Assembly (NCBI RefSeq): GCF_900452865.1
Contig: NZ_UGOZ01000001.1
Span: 1-64,000, forward strand
Length of the DNA stretch: 64,000 nucleotides
Direction of reading: 5' to 3'
Source: Legionella taurinensis
GTDB lineage: Bacteria; Pseudomonadota; Gammaproteobacteria; Legionellales; Legionellaceae
Position 1 is the stretch's first letter; every line of letters begins with the position of its first letter. Positions 29,254-37,775 of the stretch are shown here, piece by piece. The position numbers and the translations under genes were made by a program. The notes beneath the pieces were generated by a model, which saw nothing but the letters and a program-made list of their open reading frames with translations, made no database searches and was not told the DNA's origin.

Positions 29254-29823
29254 TTAACAGGTGGACCAGCGGAAACAGTCGGTTACATGATCATTGACCA
29301 TCCCCACGGCCTGCATAAAGGCATAGCAGGTGGTTGGTCCCAGGAAGGCAAAGCCGTCTTTTTTGAGTTGTCTGGCCATGCGGGTCGATTCTTCCGTTAC
29401 TGCTGGAATCTGGCTTAAGGTTTCCCACCGATTTTTTTTCACCTCGCCATCGGTAAATTGCCAGAAGTACGCCGCGACATTTTCCCGCTCCGCGACCCGT
29501 AAAAACGCCTGGGCATTGGTGCGTACTGATTGAATCTTTAATCGGTTACGAATGATTTCGGGATTCAGGAGCATGACTGCAAGATCAGAATCCGATGCCT
29601 GAGCTAAATGCTGTGGCGAGAATTGCATAAAGGCTTGACGCATGGCGTCTCGCTTTCTAAGTACGGTAATCCAGCTCAGTCCGGCCTGCATGCTTTCCAG
29701 GACAAGCATTTCAAACAGTTTTTGAGGGTTTCGGACGGGAACGCCCCACTCCTCATCATGGTAAGCGGTGTACAGGGGATCCTGTTTACACCATCCGCAA
29801 CGTGTGACCACAATGGACTCCAA
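29254..29823 (-). CDS. tag: DNA-3-methyladenine glycosylase I (Tag)
   Basis: Base-excision repair enzyme that removes 3-methyladenine. The 189 residues include the N-terminal RCGWCKQDPLYTAYHDEEWG with zinc-ligand Cys and His and a key acidic residue, and the C-terminal VNDHVTDCFRW with the partner His and Cys ligands. The helix-hairpin-helix region and family length are normal. It stands alone on the minus strand between two unrelated genes. Confidence 0.95.
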   Translation of the reverse strand: MESIVVTRCGWCKQDPLYTAYHDEEWGVPVRNPQKLFEMLVLESMQAGLSWITVLRKRDAMRQAFMQFSPQHLAQASDSDLAVMLLNPEIIRNRLKIQSVRTNAQAFLRVAERENVAAYFWQFTDGEVKKNRWETLSQIPAVTEESTRMARQLKKDGFAFLGPTTCYAFMQAVGMVNDHVTDCFRWSTC

Positions 29824-29862
29824 TGGGCATGGACGCTTTTGAAATCCATGCCCTGTCTTGAC

Positions 29863-30282
29863 TTATTTGTGCAGGAATTTTTTAAGCTGGTGAATGGATT
29901 TCATGTCGGCGGCGCGCAGTGCAAAGGCCTGGACATTATCAGAACCCAGATCATAAATACAGTAACTGTACCCTTCGCCATCATCTTCTGGAGAGGGGCG
30001 GCCGGATAAATGATAAAGCAGGGCATTGCCTTCTTCCAGGGCTTGTTCTTCATCACTTGCCTGAACAGGACCAATACCAAATACCCAGGTGTTATCGGTA
30101 TTGTATTGACTGATGTGGTAAGTCAGGTAGGTGTTGGACATGATGACCTGAGCCATGCTTAACCCTTCGTTTTTAATTACGCTAACGTCAGGGCAGGATT
30201 CCACGGTGTGACTGGCAGCCCAGGTGGCGCTGGCCAAAAATAAAGCGCTCGCAAAGGCAGCAAGTTTGGCAGTAAACTTCAT
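29863..30282 (-). CDS. Exported hypothetical protein
   Basis: A 139-residue protein with a clear signal peptide (MKFTAKLAAFASALFLASATWAAS, cleavage near residue 23). The start at 30282 is set by AAAGGAG 7-8 bases upstream; a longer frame adds 8 codons without support. The mature part contains two Cys residues (ESCPDVS and YSYCIYDLG) that could form a disulfide. No family is recognised. Periplasmic or secreted location is inferred from the signal alone. Confidence 0.7.
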   Translation of the reverse strand: MKFTAKLAAFASALFLASATWAASHTVESCPDVSVIKNEGLSMAQVIMSNTYLTYHISQYNTDNTWVFGIGPVQASDEEQALEEGNALLYHLSGRPSPEDDGEGYSYCIYDLGSDNVQAFALRAADMKSIHQLKKFLHK

Positions 30283-30365
30283 GTAAGACTCTCCTTTAGG
30301 TTGCAAAAATGCCGGGTCAGCGTAGCAAGGGGAGTGAGAAGATGCAAGACGTCAGGAAATAAATT

Positions 30366-30944
30366 TTATGCCTTGTCAAAGGTCAGGCGTGCAAAAACAA
30401 AGAGCACATTGCCAATATTAGTTCCGCCCGGTACGTAGGCTGCGGACAGTGACACCTGCTTGTAGGTCAGGCTTATCCAGGGTGCTGCGCCGGGAAAAGG
30501 GTAGCCGTCAAAAATATCCGGTCGCATGGTAACCAGCACGGAATAGCCGCCGCCGATTCTGGCATTGGGGGACAGTTGCAGGTTTTTTAAAAAAGCATAA
30601 CCCGCCACGGGTTGCACATGTTTGTGGGAGTCTAGAAAGGCCATGGCGTAGAGGCCGTGCCAATCCCCGTCTTCATCGTAAAAGCCTTTGCCCATGCCGC
30701 CGCCCCAGGCGTTTTCATTGTAACGGGTTGTACGCAGTTTTTCTTCAGTGTACATGAACCGGTTATGCCAGGCATAAAAGGGCAAGTACATTTCATTACT
30801 GCCTTCATACCAGATCTGATGAAGCCGTAAACACAGTTTTCTTAACAACCAGGGTTTGCTGGCGCAGGGGGTGGCCTCATGGGCATAGGCCGGTTGCCAT
30901 ATTAATAGGGAAGTGAAGACAAAAATGAGTGATGAATTTTTCAT
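30366..30944 (-). CDS. pagP: Lipid A palmitoyltransferase PagP (Rcp)
   Basis: Outer membrane beta-barrel enzyme that moves a palmitate from phospholipid to lipid A, giving resistance to cationic peptides; the Legionella version is called Rcp. The 192 residues start with a signal peptide (cleavage after AYA, near 21). The catalytic residues of the family are visible in YAWHNRF (His) and FLDSHKH (Asp and Ser). The barrel ends in an aromatic-rich strand with FARLTF. Single gene, divergent from the permease at 31047. Confidence 0.9.
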   Translation of the reverse strand: MKNSSLIFVFTSLLIWQPAYAHEATPCASKPWLLRKLCLRLHQIWYEGSNEMYLPFYAWHNRFMYTEEKLRTTRYNENAWGGGMGKGFYDEDGDWHGLYAMAFLDSHKHVQPVAGYAFLKNLQLSPNARIGGGYSVLVTMRPDIFDGYPFPGAAPWISLTYKQVSLSAAYVPGGTNIGNVLFVFARLTFDKA

Positions 30945-31046
30945 TAATTTCTGTGTTTCCGTATTCTCAGCAACTGATTAAGGCAATCAGCGAGATTGGA
31001 TCGCTTATTGCTTTCAACATTCAAACGGCACAAAGAGCATACTAAC

Positions 31047-32435
31047 ATGGACTTGTTTCGCAAAAAAGCCATACATGAATCGATGAATGGGGCGCCCCGT
31101 CTGGCTCAATGCCTGACAGCCTTTGACCTGATGTTTCTCGGCGTCGGGGCAATCATCGGCGCAGGGATTTTTGTGCTGACAGGCATTGTTGCAGCAACGC
31201 ATGCCGGGCCTGCGATTATTCTTTCTTATGTAGTTGCTGGCTTTGCCTGTGCTTTTTCAGCGCTCTCTTATGCGGAGCTTGCAGCATCGATTGGCGGTTG
31301 TGGCAGTGCCTATGGGTATGCCTATGCTGGTTTTGGTGAATTGATAGCCTGGATTGTCGGATGGGATCTTATTCTTGAATACTCCATTTCGGTTTCTGCT
31401 GTTTCCGTGGGCTTCAGCGGCTATTTTAATGACATGCTTAAAATAGTAAAACTGGATTTGCCTCCCTCTCTTTTGCATGGGCCTTTAAATGATGGCTGGC
31501 TCAATGTCTTTGCCATGGGCATTATTCTCTTTTTAACCGCCTTGCTGATATTGGGTGTCAAGTCGAGTTCCCGGACCAATAATGTGATGGTTTTTATTAA
31601 GCTCACCGTAATTCTCCTATTCATTATCATTGCCAGCATGAATGTGAATCCGGTCAATTGGTCGCCCTTTATGCCCTTTGGCTGGACGGGCGTGATGAGT
31701 GGTGCTGCCTTGATTTTTTTCGCCTACATTGGTTTTGATGCCGTTTCGACGGCGGCTGAAGAAGCCATCAATCCGCAGCGTGACTTGCCGCGCGGTATAC
31801 TCGGTTCATTGATCATCTGTACCATCCTTTATATGATCGTGGCGGCTCTGCTGACAGGCATAGCCCATTACAGTACGCTGAATGTGTCTTCGCCAATTAG
31901 CCATGCGCTCATCATGCTCAATTACAAGGTGGCGGCAGGGCTTATTGGTGTGGGCGCAATTGCCGGGCTGACCACGGTCATGCTGGTGTTGTTTTATGGA
32001 TTAACCCGGGTATTCTTTGCCATGGCGCGGGACGGCCTGCTGCCCCAGTACTTTGCCCAAACGCATCCGGTGACCAAAACGCCGGTGCGCATCGTACTGC
32101 TGTGCGGTAGCGTGATGGCACTGATTTCCGCCCTGATTCCGATTTCCGATTTGGCTGAACTGGTGAACATCGGCACTCTGTTTGCCTTTGTCATCGTCTG
32201 CCTTGGTGTTATTATTCTGCGCTATACTCATCCTGAGATGCCGCGGCCGTTTAAAACACCGTGGATGCCGGTGGTTCCTATTCTTGGCATCGTGAGCTGC
32301 GCTTATCTCATCATCAATCTTCCCTGGGTTACCCAGTTGCGGTTTTTAATCTGGATGCTGGTGGGGGTTGTGATTTACTTTAGCTACAGTCAATTTGCCA
32401 GCCGCTTAAATCCCGTGAAACAGGAAAAGCCATGA
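31047..32435 (+). CDS. APC-family amino acid permease
   Basis: Inner membrane amino acid transporter of 462 residues with about 12 hydrophobic segments. The CAT/YfnA-type signatures are present: FLGVGAIIGAGIFVLTG in the first helix and FFAYIGFDAVSTAAEEAINP near residue 227. The ATG at 31047 was chosen over 30996 because the protein then begins MDLFRKKAIHES as in the family. Cationic or neutral amino acids are the usual substrates; the exact one cannot be assigned. exoD follows 15 bases later. Confidence 0.9.
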   Translation: MDLFRKKAIHESMNGAPRLAQCLTAFDLMFLGVGAIIGAGIFVLTGIVAATHAGPAIILSYVVAGFACAFSALSYAELAASIGGCGSAYGYAYAGFGELIAWIVGWDLILEYSISVSAVSVGFSGYFNDMLKIVKLDLPPSLLHGPLNDGWLNVFAMGIILFLTALLILGVKSSSRTNNVMVFIKLTVILLFIIIASMNVNPVNWSPFMPFGWTGVMSGAALIFFAYIGFDAVSTAAEEAINPQRDLPRGILGSLIICTILYMIVAALLTGIAHYSTLNVSSPISHALIMLNYKVAAGLIGVGAIAGLTTVMLVLFYGLTRVFFAMARDGLLPQYFAQTHPVTKTPVRIVLLCGSVMALISALIPISDLAELVNIGTLFAFVIVCLGVIILRYTHPEMPRPFKTPWMPVVPILGIVSCAYLIINLPWVTQLRFLIWMLVGVVIYFSYSQFASRLNPVKQEKP

Positions 32436-32450
32436 GGTCAGGAGTTGCTT

Positions 32451-33071
32451 TTGAACAAAAAAGAGTTAAAGAAAAGCAGAAAACAGTCAATTTCCCATCT
32501 GCTTAAAAAAATTGCGATGAAACATGAAAAGGAGAGCCGTGTTTGTTTTCGTGAATTGGTTAAGGAATTGGGTGATCAGGCGTTTGGTCTTATTATGATT
32601 TTGTTTGCTCTGCCCAGTGCCTTGCCTGTCTCTGCCATTCCCGGTATTTCCTTTATTTTTGGCTTACCCATCCTGTTTATCGCCATTCATTTACTGATAG
32701 GCCGCCGAATCCTGTGGTTGCCGAGGCAATTGGCCGATCGCAGCATTGAGCGCGGCACCCTGCTCGATGTGGTGACTAAAACCCGGCCCTATTTAATGTA
32801 CGTTGAGCGCTTGCTGAAGCCGCGGCTGACTTTTTTTTCTACGCCCTTCATGGAGAGGATGCATGGCGTGATTCTGCTGTTGTTAAGCATTTTATTGTTG
32901 CTGCCCATTCCCTTTAGCAATTTTATTTTTGCCATGCTAATCATTCTGTTTGGCTTGGGAATTGCCGAGAAGGACGGCCTTTTTCTGGTCTTAGCCTACG
33001 CTGGTACGGTAGTGTATGCCTTAGCGCTCATCGGATTGACACGCGGCATGATTCATTATTTCACTGGATAG
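32451..33071 (+). CDS. ExoD-like exopolysaccharide synthesis protein
   Basis: Membrane protein of 206 residues with four hydrophobic stretches, matching the ExoD family in its pattern FGLIMILFALPSALPVSAIPG and FGLPILFIAIHLLIG. The role is poorly defined; it is linked to exopolysaccharide and alkaline tolerance in rhizobia. TTG 32451 was chosen because GGAG lies 6 bases upstream; TTG 32445 would sit directly on that site. It follows the permease closely. Its 3' end overlaps the convergent PiT gene by 11 bases. Confidence 0.85.
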   Translation: MNKKELKKSRKQSISHLLKKIAMKHEKESRVCFRELVKELGDQAFGLIMILFALPSALPVSAIPGISFIFGLPILFIAIHLLIGRRILWLPRQLADRSIERGTLLDVVTKTRPYLMYVERLLKPRLTFFSTPFMERMHGVILLLLSILLLLPIPFSNFIFAMLIILFGLGIAEKDGLFLVLAYAGTVVYALALIGLTRGMIHYFTG

Positions 33072-34050
33072 TTAACATGATGCCGGCAGCCACGATGCCG
33101 GCTGCTGGAATGGTCAGTAACCACGCTAAAAAAATGCGCCTTAAAACCGGCCAATGCATGAGACTCGGTCCATTGACGAAACCGACACCCGCGATGGCAC
33201 CGGTGACCGTGTGTGTGGTGGAAATTGGCACTCCCAGTTCTGTCGCAGCAAAAATCATGGCAGCGGCTCCGGTCTCAGCGGCACAGCCGCGAAGGGTCGT
33301 CAGTTCAGTGATTTTTTTTCCCATGGTGTCGACAATGCGCCATCCCCCCGCTAATGTACCCAGGGCAATGACGGTATGGCATGAAATGACGACCCAGAAG
33401 GGCACATGAAAGTCTCCTTTAAGCCAGGAGGCGGAATAAAGCAGGATGGCGATAATTCCCATGGTCTTTTGGGCGTCATTGCCGCCGTGAGTCAGGCTGA
33501 GTAATGCCGAGGAAGCGAGTTGGAGTCGTTTAAACAGGCGCTCCGTCCGCTCCCGAGGATACCGTTTGGCCAACCGCGTCATGCCTAAGGTTAACCAATA
33601 GCCAATCAGCATGCCCACAAGTGGTGAGATAAAAATTCCCGCCACGACCTTGCTAAAGCCGGCTGGGATCAAGGCTGAAAAGCCCGCTTTAGCCACCGCA
33701 GCCCCAGCCAACCCGCCAATTAAGGCATGGGAGGAGCTGGAAGGAAGACCATAATACCAGGTGGCTAAATTCCAGAAAATGGCACCCATTAAGGCGGCGA
33801 AAATTAACTGCGGATCCACCAAACCAGGATTGACGAGGCCGCTGCCTATGGTTTTGGCCACCGACAAGCTAAAGACTAAAAAGGCAATGAGATTAAAAAA
33901 CGCAGCCCAGAGTACCGCTTTTTTCGGGGTTAAAACGCCGGTGGTGACAATGGTGGCTATGGCGTTGGCAGCATCATGAAAGCCATTGATAAAATCAAAA
34001 ACAAAGGCAATGACAATCACAAAAAGGATAAAGAAAGTGCCGGTGTCCAT
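33061..34050 (-). CDS. pitA: PiT-family inorganic phosphate transporter
   Basis: Low-affinity phosphate:cation symporter of 329 residues with about ten membrane helices. The two PiT signature repeats are clear: GFHDAANAIATIV near residue 24 and GVPISTTHTVTGAIAGVG near 275, with GLPSSSSHALIGGLAG and LTHGGNDAQKTMGI between. The usual DUF47 partner gene is absent; upstream instead is a CNNM/CorC gene 8 bases away, probably in one transcript. Confidence 0.93.
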   Translation of the reverse strand: MDTGTFFILFVIVIAFVFDFINGFHDAANAIATIVTTGVLTPKKAVLWAAFFNLIAFLVFSLSVAKTIGSGLVNPGLVDPQLIFAALMGAIFWNLATWYYGLPSSSSHALIGGLAGAAVAKAGFSALIPAGFSKVVAGIFISPLVGMLIGYWLTLGMTRLAKRYPRERTERLFKRLQLASSALLSLTHGGNDAQKTMGIIAILLYSASWLKGDFHVPFWVVISCHTVIALGTLAGGWRIVDTMGKKITELTTLRGCAAETGAAAMIFAATELGVPISTTHTVTGAIAGVGFVNGPSLMHWPVLRRIFLAWLLTIPAAGIVAAGIMLTIQ

Positions 34051-34058
34051 GGTTATCC

Positions 34059-35411
34059 TTATTCCTTATCGACCGTATCCTCAAATTCATTTTTGCGAGG
34101 AACAATGCGGATCTGAGTAATCCGTGCACCCTGAATGCTTTCTATAGTAGCGGAAAAATCAGTAAATTGAACCGTCTGTCCTTCTTTGGGCAGTGAGCCA
34201 AGCTTATAGAGAATCAAACCGGTGACCGTGGATACTTCCTCTTCTTCCTCACTGTTTAGGATGATTTCAATATTAAGGGCTCTTTCCAATGCGTAAAGAG
34301 GGCAATCGCCTTTTACCGTGAGGGAGCCGTCACCATGTTGAATCCAGGCATCCTGCGTTTTATGGAATTCATCCTTAATCACGCCAATGACCAGATGCAG
34401 TAAATTATCGAGGGTAATGAAGCCGATAATGTTTTTCTGACGGCCATACACCAGCGCAAAATGAGGGATTTCCCTTTGGAATTGCCTGAGCAAAGCCAGA
34501 GCCGGCAGCCGGTAGGACACCTTGGGAATCGGACGAATCACGTCCTGCAAAGGCAGCGTGTCGTCACTGTGATGGTTCTCCAGAAGCATCTGGATGTCTT
34601 TTACGTGCAACAAGCCGATAATCTGTTTTTTCTTGCGATCATAGACGGGGTAGCGGCTGAAGCGCGTGCGGGTGATGGTTTCAACCAGTTGGCGTTTGAT
34701 GATGGGGGTATGAATCATGACGATGTCATCGGAAGAGCGCATGACATCCATGGCCTGCAGGTCAGCCAGTTCAAGCGTATGTGCAAGGATACTGCTGGCC
34801 TGAGGGGTTAACTCGCCGTGAATCTGGCTTGAGCGCAGAATTAACTTGATTTCATCATTGGAGTACGCCTGCTCACTGGGGTGAATGACATCCAGATCGA
34901 GTAACGTCAATAAAAAATTAGAGCAGGAGTTTAGAATCCAGATGATGGGATACATCAGCCAGTAAAACCCATAAAGCGGCACGGCAGTCCACAGGGAAAT
35001 CTGTTCGCTTTGTCGGATTGCCAGCGACTTGGGCATCAGCTCGCCAACCACGATGTGGAGAAACGAAATCAGGGAAAAAGCAAAAATAAAACTGAGGAAT
35101 TCGATAACGGTATCGCTCATAAACCCCATGGCATGCAGCAAAGGGGTCAAAAGCCTTGAAAAAGCAGGCTCCCCTATCCAGCCTAATCCCAGGGAGGCTA
35201 AGGTAATGCCCAATTGACAGGCCGAGAGGTAGGCATCAAGCTGCTCATGGACTTTGGCGAGAATTTTGCCGCGGATAGGGTATTCATCCAACAGGGCAGC
35301 CACGCGGGTATTACGCAGTTTAACCATGCCGAATTCCGCCGCCACAAAAAAGCCGTTGAGCAGAACTAGCGCCAGGCCGACAAGAATGAGAAACAGGTTA
35401 AAGAGACTCAC
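34059..35411 (-). CDS. CNNM/CorC-type hemolysin-family transporter-associated protein
   Basis: Protein of 450 residues with an N-terminal DUF21/CNNM membrane domain (about 1-190, four helices, GFFVAAEFGMVKLRNTRV near residue 20), a pair of CBS domains (about 205-335), and a C-terminal CorC_HlyC domain (about 350-440). Such proteins are involved in Mg2+/Co2+ efflux. The hemolysin name is historical. The start overlaps coq7's stop (4 bases), suggesting an unrelated operon partner by compaction. Confidence 0.9.
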   Translation of the reverse strand: MSLFNLFLILVGLALVLLNGFFVAAEFGMVKLRNTRVAALLDEYPIRGKILAKVHEQLDAYLSACQLGITLASLGLGWIGEPAFSRLLTPLLHAMGFMSDTVIEFLSFIFAFSLISFLHIVVGELMPKSLAIRQSEQISLWTAVPLYGFYWLMYPIIWILNSCSNFLLTLLDLDVIHPSEQAYSNDEIKLILRSSQIHGELTPQASSILAHTLELADLQAMDVMRSSDDIVMIHTPIIKRQLVETITRTRFSRYPVYDRKKKQIIGLLHVKDIQMLLENHHSDDTLPLQDVIRPIPKVSYRLPALALLRQFQREIPHFALVYGRQKNIIGFITLDNLLHLVIGVIKDEFHKTQDAWIQHGDGSLTVKGDCPLYALERALNIEIILNSEEEEEVSTVTGLILYKLGSLPKEGQTVQFTDFSATIESIQGARITQIRIVPRKNEFEDTVDKE

Positions 35412-36058
35412 AGGTAATAGCTCGTTTTAGTCATTAATTTGGACACGGTCGACATCATGGCCTGAATGGGGGAGGGCAATGCGGCTGCACCTGCTGCTTC
35501 GGCCATGGCCGCGTGATGGCTTTCTTCCTCGTGCATCTGCTGAAGGATGGCTTTGGTTTTTAAATCAGCCGCCGGCAGGTTATCCAGGTGATCCCGCAGA
35601 TGAGCGCCGACCTGACGTTCTGTTTCAGCCACAAAGCCTAAGCTCCATTTATCCCCGGCCAGCCCCGCTAAGGCGCCTATGCACAGAGAACCCAGGTACC
35701 ATAAGGGGTTGAGTACGCTCGGCCGGCTGTTTAATTCCAGAAGACGCCTTTCACACCAGGCCAGATGATCCACTTCTTCAGCCGCGGCCTGTTCCATTTG
35801 CTGACGGACTTCCGTTAAGCGTGCCGTCATCGCCTGTCCCTGATACAGGGCTTGAGCGCAGACTTCACCAGCATGGTTAACCCGCATCAAGCCGGCGACG
35901 TGCTGTTTTTCCCTGTCGGTCAAAGGGGCTGCGTTAACGATGCCTTCATTGGGTAGAGGGCGGCTGCATACCCGCTGTTGCGGCGGACAAAGGGTGCGCA
36001 GCGCGGTATCTGCATGGTGTAGCAGCTTGTCGATAAAATTCTGAGCCATACGCGTCAT
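35408..36058 (-). CDS. coq7: Ubiquinone hydroxylase Coq7
   Basis: Di-iron monooxygenase that performs the 6-hydroxylation late in ubiquinone synthesis (the UbiF step in E. coli). With ATG 36058 the product has 216 residues, the normal size; the open frame continues 34 codons upstream without support. Iron ligands appear in MRVNHAGEVCAQALY, EEVDHLAWCERRL and MHEEESHHAAMA, the paired E and ExxH pattern. Along with ubiH and ubiI in this window, three ubiquinone hydroxylases are present. Confidence 0.93.
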   Translation of the reverse strand: MTRMAQNFIDKLLHHADTALRTLCPPQQRVCSRPLPNEGIVNAAPLTDREKQHVAGLMRVNHAGEVCAQALYQGQAMTARLTEVRQQMEQAAAEEVDHLAWCERRLLELNSRPSVLNPLWYLGSLCIGALAGLAGDKWSLGFVAETERQVGAHLRDHLDNLPAADLKTKAILQQMHEEESHHAAMAEAAGAAALPSPIQAMMSTVSKLMTKTSYYL

Positions 36059-36165
36059 GTCATTTACAATGAGTAAGGTAATGGTAGCCTGATTAGTCAG
36101 GAGTTTGAAGCAGAATTGCACATTTCTGACTAAACTTTGAATACGTTTCGCAGAAGACAACAGTC

Positions 36166-36351
36166 ATGCCTGGTTTAAATAAAGAGTCATTGCAGGAGTG
36201 GAAAAAAAATCATCAGAATGCCCGTCAGGAAAAACAAGAGCATGTCGTGGCGGAGCAACCCAAAGAGAACCCTTCTCACGGGGAGCAGGTGGATCAGTAC
36301 AGTTCATTAACCGAGGGCGATTTTGAAACCTTTGATCCCAATGCCGATTAG
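36166..36351 (+). CDS. Small hydrophilic hypothetical protein
   Basis: A 61-residue, very polar open frame divergent from coq7 (MPGLNKESLQEWKKNHQNAR at the N-terminus, acidic end TFDPNAD). No ribosome-binding site is obvious and no family is recognised. Codon usage looks ordinary for the window. It may be a real small protein because it fills the space between coq7 and the Sel1 gene. Confidence 0.5.
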   Translation: MPGLNKESLQEWKKNHQNARQEKQEHVVAEQPKENPSHGEQVDQYSSLTEGDFETFDPNAD

Positions 36352-36452
36352 CCAGCTTAACGCCGCTTTTTTTTTATTCCCTTGATTATTGGCAAAATTT
36401 CCAAACATTATCTATAAATTAGAAAGCTGAAACCATTAAATAAGGTCATATC

Positions 36453-37586
36453 ATGGAGATGAAAAAGAGCCTTTTAGCTGTTTCTCTTGCCGCGTTAATG
36501 AGCAGTTTTCCTGTGTTTGCAACCACCGCTGAGGGTGAGGAAGCCTATAATCAGCAACGTTATGACAAAGCGTACATGCTCCTTTCTGAAGAGGCGGCAA
36601 AAGGCGATGCCAAGGCTCAATACCTTCTTGGTTCCATGTATTATCACGCCCAGGGCGTTCCCTACAGCGCGGAAAAAACGGAACAATGGCTGCTGGCATC
36701 AGCCAACCAGGGCAATGTGGATGCTCAGGTTTTACTGGCAGACTTTTATTGGTATCAAAAAACACCGGAAGGCTATACCAAGGCGTTAAGCTGGTATGAA
36801 AAAGCGGCCGCGCAAGGCAACGCCAATGCCGAATATGCCATCGGCTACATGTACAATTTTGGCGCCGGGGTGGCACAAAATTATGACACGGCGATGATGT
36901 GGTATCAAAAAGCGGCTGCCAAAGGCAATGCCGACGCCATGATGTCCATTGGTTACATGTACGACATGGGGACCGGGGTAAGCAAGAGTATCCCTGAGGC
37001 GGTCAAATGGTATACCAAGGCCGCTGACCTGGGGAATACCAGCGCGCAATTCAACCTCGGCACCATCTATGAATACGGAGACGGTATACCGAAAGACATG
37101 AATAAAGCCTTTGAGTATTTAAGCAAGGCAGCTGAGAAAGGACACGCCAAATCACAATTGGAGCTGGGTAATATCTACGACACGGGTAAATACGGCGGCG
37201 TGGATTTGAAGAAAGCGGCTTATTGGTATCAAAAAAGCGCCGATCAGGGCAATGCCACTGCCCAATACGACATCGGCGACATGTATTTTTATGGCGATGG
37301 CGTTGAAAAGAATTTAGCCACAGCGGTGGATTGGATTTCCAAGGCTGCGCGTCAGGGATACGGTCGAGCCCAAAACCGCTTAGGCGTGTTTTACCGTGAT
37401 GGCATTGGTGTGGCGGCAGATCCAGTCGAAGCCTATGCCTGGTTTAGTGCCGCCGTCAATAACAAATTTGCGGACGCAACCAAAAACCGTGACGATTTAG
37501 AAAAGAACTTAACGCCGGAACAATTGCAGAAGGCGAAAGACCTGGCTAAAACCTATTCCGAAGAATACGCACCGAAAGAGCAATAA
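36453..37586 (+). CDS. Secreted Sel1-like repeat protein (LpnE/EnhC type)
   Basis: Exported protein of 377 residues with a signal peptide (cleavage near VFA, residue 24), followed by about nine Sel1/TPR repeats of 36 residues, each with the pattern A.W..KAA.QGNA.A.Y.IG.MY..G.GV. The repeats make an alpha-solenoid for protein binding. In Legionella, secreted Sel1 proteins such as LpnE and EnhC promote host-cell entry and bind host proteins; orthology to either is not claimed. A strong terminator follows the stop. Confidence 0.85.
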   Translation: MEMKKSLLAVSLAALMSSFPVFATTAEGEEAYNQQRYDKAYMLLSEEAAKGDAKAQYLLGSMYYHAQGVPYSAEKTEQWLLASANQGNVDAQVLLADFYWYQKTPEGYTKALSWYEKAAAQGNANAEYAIGYMYNFGAGVAQNYDTAMMWYQKAAAKGNADAMMSIGYMYDMGTGVSKSIPEAVKWYTKAADLGNTSAQFNLGTIYEYGDGIPKDMNKAFEYLSKAAEKGHAKSQLELGNIYDTGKYGGVDLKKAAYWYQKSADQGNATAQYDIGDMYFYGDGVEKNLATAVDWISKAARQGYGRAQNRLGVFYRDGIGVAADPVEAYAWFSAAVNNKFADATKNRDDLEKNLTPEQLQKAKDLAKTYSEEYAPKEQ

Positions 37587-37594
37587 CGCATTGA

Positions 37595-37632
37595 CAATCC
37601 GGGGAGGCGGTGCTCATGCCGCCTCCGGATTG
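37595..37632 (+). terminator. Terminator after Sel1 gene
   Basis: Arms CAATCCGGGGAGGCGG and CCGCCTCCGGATTG pair across an 8-base loop with a two-base bulge, 8 bases after the stop codon. The stem is followed by GTTTAAAA, a short T run. Confidence 0.65.
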
Positions 37633-37775
37633 GTTTAAAAGAAGACACCTCCCCTCCCTGCTTATTTTACATCCTTGTTTTTTTAGGCTATTTTAGGCCT
37701 GAAAAAATTCGCAAGACGGGTTTTTTCATGTTGTAGTTTTCCCGAAGATTGATTGATTAAAAGGAAGCAACATTC

